Assembly (NCBI GenBank): GCA_025350285.1
Contig: JANXYE010000436.1
Location: 1 to 7,831, forward strand
Length of the DNA stretch: 7,831 bases
DNA from: Chloroflexota bacterium
Lineage (GTDB): Bacteria; Chloroflexota; Dehalococcoidia; Tepidiformales; Tepidiformaceae
Reading direction: 5' to 3'
Under the pieces are notes generated by a model, which saw nothing but the letters and a program-made list of their open reading frames with translations, searched no databases and had not been told where the DNA came from. Below are positions 5,545 to 7,831 of the stretch, piece by piece (position 1 is the stretch's first letter; every line of letters begins with the position of its first letter). The position numbers were made by a program, and so were the translations under genes.

Positions 5545-6525
5545 ATGACCGTGCGAGTCGGCATGTTCCTCCCGCGAAGCATCATGGGCGGCCGTCCCGC
5601 ACTCCTGAAGCCGGCGCTCGCGCGGATGGAGGCGGCCGGCGTGGACCACGCCGGAACCGCTGACCACGTGAGTTTCCACAGCGGCTGGGGTCTCGACGGC
5701 CTCATCAACGCGACCGCGTACCTCATGGCCAACGATGCCCTGCCGGTCTACGTCGGAGTTTACCTGCTCGCTCTGCGCCATCCCGTGACCGTGATGCGCC
5801 AACTCTCCGCCATCAGCGAGCACGCGCCCGGCAGGCTCACGCTCGGCATCGGCATCGGCGGCGAAGATCGGCACGAACTGGAGGTCTGCGGCGTGGACCC
5901 GGCGACGCGTGGGCGCCGCACGGACGAATGTCTCGCGATCCTGCGGGGATTGATGGCGGGCGAGGCGTTCACCTTCAACGGGCGCTTCTATCAGCTCGAT
6001 CGCGCTCGAATTACCCCGGCCCCGCCGGAACCGATCCCCCTGATCGTCGGCGGACGGGACCCCCGCGCGCTGCGCCGCGCCGGGCGGCTTGGCGATGGCT
6101 GGCTGGGCATCTGGAGCACGCCAGAGTCGTTCGCGGAACGCGTCGCGACGGTCGAAGCAGAGGCCGCCGCGGCAGGCAGGACGGATGTCGCGTGGCGGCA
6201 TGGCCTGCAATCGTGGTGCGGTTTCGGCAGGACACAGAACGAAGCTCGCGGCTACGTGGCCGCGGCCATGCAGGGAATGTACCGGCTCCCGTTCGAGCGC
6301 TTCGAACGCTACACGCCGCATGGCACGCCCGAAGAAGTCGCCTCCGCGCTCCGCCCGTTCGTCGCCGCCGGCTGCAAAACGTTCAACATCAGCGCCCCCG
6401 CGGCCTCGTGGGAGGAGTCGATCGACAGCGTCGGAGAGGTCCGCCGGCTTCTCAATCAGCAGCCCGTCCAGCAGCCCGTCCCGGACGGTAGGACCTCCAG
6501 GACGCGCAGCAGGACCGGTCGTTAG
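5545..6525 (+). CDS. LLM-class flavin- or F420-dependent oxidoreductase (luciferase-like)
   Basis: A 326-residue TIM-barrel protein of the bacterial luciferase-like superfamily. Typical elements are 'VGMFLPR' (5-11), 'EAAGVDHAGTADHV' (29-42), 'LALRHPVTVMRQLSAISEHAPGRLTLGIGIGG' (75-106), 'RGRRTDECLAILRGLMAGEAFTFNGRFYQL' (122-151) and 'PPEPIPLIVGGRDPRALRRAGRLGDGWL' (160-187). Members use reduced FMN or F420 for hydride transfer or oxygenation; the sequence alone does not settle which. I prefer ATG 5545 over a TTG 21 nt upstream because the family sequence begins right after it; the Shine-Dalgarno is weak in either case. Residues ~305-326 are an odd Gln/Pro- then Arg/Thr-rich tail (QQPVQQPVPDGRTSRTRSRTGR without its separators is 22 residues of low complexity), partly encoded by a tandem repeat and the operon-end hairpin. 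It is the last gene of the plus-strand operon and converges on the GH1 gene 22 nt away. Confidence 0.88.
   Translation: MTVRVGMFLPRSIMGGRPALLKPALARMEAAGVDHAGTADHVSFHSGWGLDGLINATAYLMANDALPVYVGVYLLALRHPVTVMRQLSAISEHAPGRLTLGIGIGGEDRHELEVCGVDPATRGRRTDECLAILRGLMAGEAFTFNGRFYQLDRARITPAPPEPIPLIVGGRDPRALRRAGRLGDGWLGIWSTPESFAERVATVEAEAAAAGRTDVAWRHGLQSWCGFGRTQNEARGYVAAAMQGMYRLPFERFERYTPHGTPEEVASALRPFVAAGCKTFNISAPAASWEESIDSVGEVRRLLNQQPVQQPVPDGRTSRTRSRTGR
6457..6480 (+). repeat. Two tandem copies of a 12-bp repeat in the LLM gene tail
   Basis: cagcagcccgtc occurs at 6457-6468 and again, exactly, at 6469-6480, encoding QQPV twice. The duplication is in frame and lies past the conserved domain, so it probably arose by slippage and is neutral for function. 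Confidence 0.85.
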
Positions 6526-6536
6526 ACGGTCCTGCT
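6508..6536. terminator. Hairpin between converging LLM and GH1 genes, spanning the LLM stop codon
   Basis: A perfect 10-bp stem (agcaggaccg at 6508-6517 with cggtcctgct at 6527-6536) encloses a 9-nt loop that contains the LLM TAG (6523-6525). Its place between two genes that run into each other fits a shared, bidirectional terminator. Neither strand has a T-run after the stem, so intrinsic termination would be weak; it may instead protect 3' ends or work with Rho. Confidence 0.5.
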
Positions 6537-6547
6537 CCGGTGGCCGC

Positions 6548-7831
6548 TCAGGCGTCGATGCCATTGCGGCGAATGGCCTCGCTGTAGAACGCCGCGCTGG
6601 CCTTGGGGATGCGCTCCTGGGTGGCAAAGTCCGTGTAGATCATCCCAAACCGCTTGCTGAAGCCGAACGCCCATTCGAAGTTGTCCATCAGGGACCACTG
6701 GTAGTATGCGCGGACATCGCATCCATCCTGGATGGCCCCATGGAGACCGGCGAGGAAGCCACGCAGGAGGTCGATGCGGGCGCCGTCCTGGATCACGCCG
6801 TTCGCGGGCATCGTGTTGTCGCAGACGCCATTCTCCGTGATGTAGATTGGACGCCGTCCGTATTCGTTCGTCACCCAGCGGACAAACGCGCCGAGCACGT
6901 GTGGGGCCGCCTCGTAGCCCATCGGTAGGAGTGGGAGCGTCGGGCGGGCAAAGCGGAACCCCACGCCCCGCTCTGGGTCCGCCTCGATCAGCTGACGGCT
7001 ATAGATGTTGAGGCCGAGGAAATCGGTCGCCTCGGCGACGGTGGCCATGTCGCCCGCGAGGATCGGGAAGTGAGCGCCGCGCTCCGCGTAGTACTTGAGC
7101 ACCGAGGCGGGATAGCCCTTGCCGAACACCGGGCCGTGGAAAAGCCGGCTGTCGTGGTCACGCGCGAGTTCGACGGCGGCGGCCGTTTCTGGGCTCGGGT
7201 CGGCCGGCTCGTAGTTCGTGTTCGAATTGGTGATGCCAATCTCGCCGCTCCGGCCGCTTGCGCGGAACGCCTGCACGGCCTTTCCGTGCGCCAGGAGCGC
7301 GTGGTGCACCGCCTTCGCCGTGATACCGAGGTCGCGAATGCCCGGCGCCATGACGCCCATGCGGTGGCCCATCATCGTGAACACCCAGGGCTCGTTCAGC
7401 GTGATCCAACGCGCAACACGGTCGCCGTAGCGCTTGTAGAGCAGGTCCGCATAGGCGGCGAAGTGCTCCGCCGTATCGCGGTTCGCCCAGCCGCCGCGGG
7501 CCTGGAGGCTCTGCGGGAGGTCCCAGTGGTAAAGCGTGAGGGCTGGCTTGATCCCCTGGGTCAGCAGTTCGTCGATCAGCTGGTCGTAGAAGGCGAGGCC
7601 CTTTTCGCTTACGGCGCCCTGGCCGTGGGGAAAGATGCGGGACCAGCTCACCGAGAAGCGGTAGGTCTGCAGGCCAAGATGCGCCATCAGCGCGACATCA
7701 TCCTTGTAGCGGTGGTAGTGGTCGCAAGCGATGTCGCCCGTGTCCCCCGTCCTGCACGCGCCCCGGCTGATGGCAGAAGGTATCCCAGATACTCACGCCG
7801 CGATCGTCTTCGCCAATTGCGCCTTCTATCT
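6548..7831 (-). CDS. Beta-glucosidase, glycoside hydrolase family 1, with an N-terminal frameshift and cut by the window edge
   Basis: A GH1 retaining beta-glycosidase. The main frame from ATG 7687 gives 379 residues with '[12 protein letters not shown]' (9-20), '[16 protein letters not shown]' (52-67), 'WITLNEPW' with acid/base E99, 'YITENGV' with nucleophile E285, and '[24 protein letters not shown]' (328-351), the sugar-binding loop. The conserved N-terminus is also present upstream. Bases 7829-7746 read '[18 protein letters not shown]...GRVQDG' in one frame, and 7744 onward reads '[17 protein letters not shown]...' in the frame of the main part. The switch falls in a run of five G on the minus strand (7744-7748), where four would keep the frame. 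The edge bases fit the Gln of the QIEGA motif. Starting at 7687 would lose the first beta-strand and that substrate-binding Gln, so 7687 is not a natural start. Either the gene is newly broken or the base is a sequencing or assembly error. No export signal can be judged here because the extreme N-terminus lies outside. Confidence 0.93.

Noticed and set aside
4263..5732. 489-residue minus-strand open frame
   Set aside because: It runs antisense through three plus-strand gene regions and their gaps, ignoring gene borders; no recognisable domain.

Overview
The window is GC-rich bacterial DNA with dense, short-gapped genes. Third codon positions are so GC-rich that long spurious antisense reading frames appear under the real genes. 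The gene set (LLM-class flavin/F420-type oxidoreductase, ThuA-like protein, GH29 and GH1 glycosidases, cytochrome P450 and Rieske ferredoxin, kelch protein) suits a GC-rich soil or aquatic heterotroph such as a Chloroflexota or actinobacterial lineage. No marker gene is present, so this placement is a guess. There are no rRNA or tRNA genes, CRISPR arrays, transposases or phage genes.

Layout. (1) 1-764, plus strand: the C-terminal part of a kelch-repeat beta-propeller, followed by a good intrinsic terminator (783-818). (2) 881-1735, minus strand: a small redox operon in the order SDR, Rieske ferredoxin, cytochrome P450. Only the Rieske gene is intact. The SDR and the P450 are reduced to their 5' ends joined to what look like their own 3' ends. 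The SDR stop still overlaps the Rieske start in an ATGA junction. (3) 1736-1874: a divergent control region with two abutting inverted repeats around a plausible -10 box. (4) 1875-6525, plus strand: a probable four-gene operon (gaps 95, 52 and 58 nt) of a ThuA-like protein with an added C-terminal CxxC...CxxC domain, a GH29 alpha-L-fucosidase, an acyl-CoA-dehydrogenase-fold flavin monooxygenase and an LLM-class oxidoreductase. (5) 6548-7831, minus strand: a convergent GH1 beta-glucosidase, cut by the window edge and carrying a one-base frameshift in a G5 run near its N-terminus. A hairpin overlaps the end of the LLM gene between the two converging genes.

How the genes may work together. The two glycosidases have no visible export signal (the GH1 N-terminus is not fully in view), so they probably act on imported glycosides. 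ThuA-like proteins belong to sugar-modification pathways. The two flavin-type oxidoreductases, with the neighbouring P450/Rieske/SDR remnant, are typical of oxidative attack on an aglycone or other organic acid/ring compound. A 'deglycosylate, then oxidise' catabolic island for fucosylated or glucosylated compounds is a reasonable inference, but the sequence does not name a substrate. The most notable points are the two gutted genes flanking an intact ferredoxin, the ThuA/zinc-knuckle-like fusion, the double-palindrome promoter and the GH1 frameshift.
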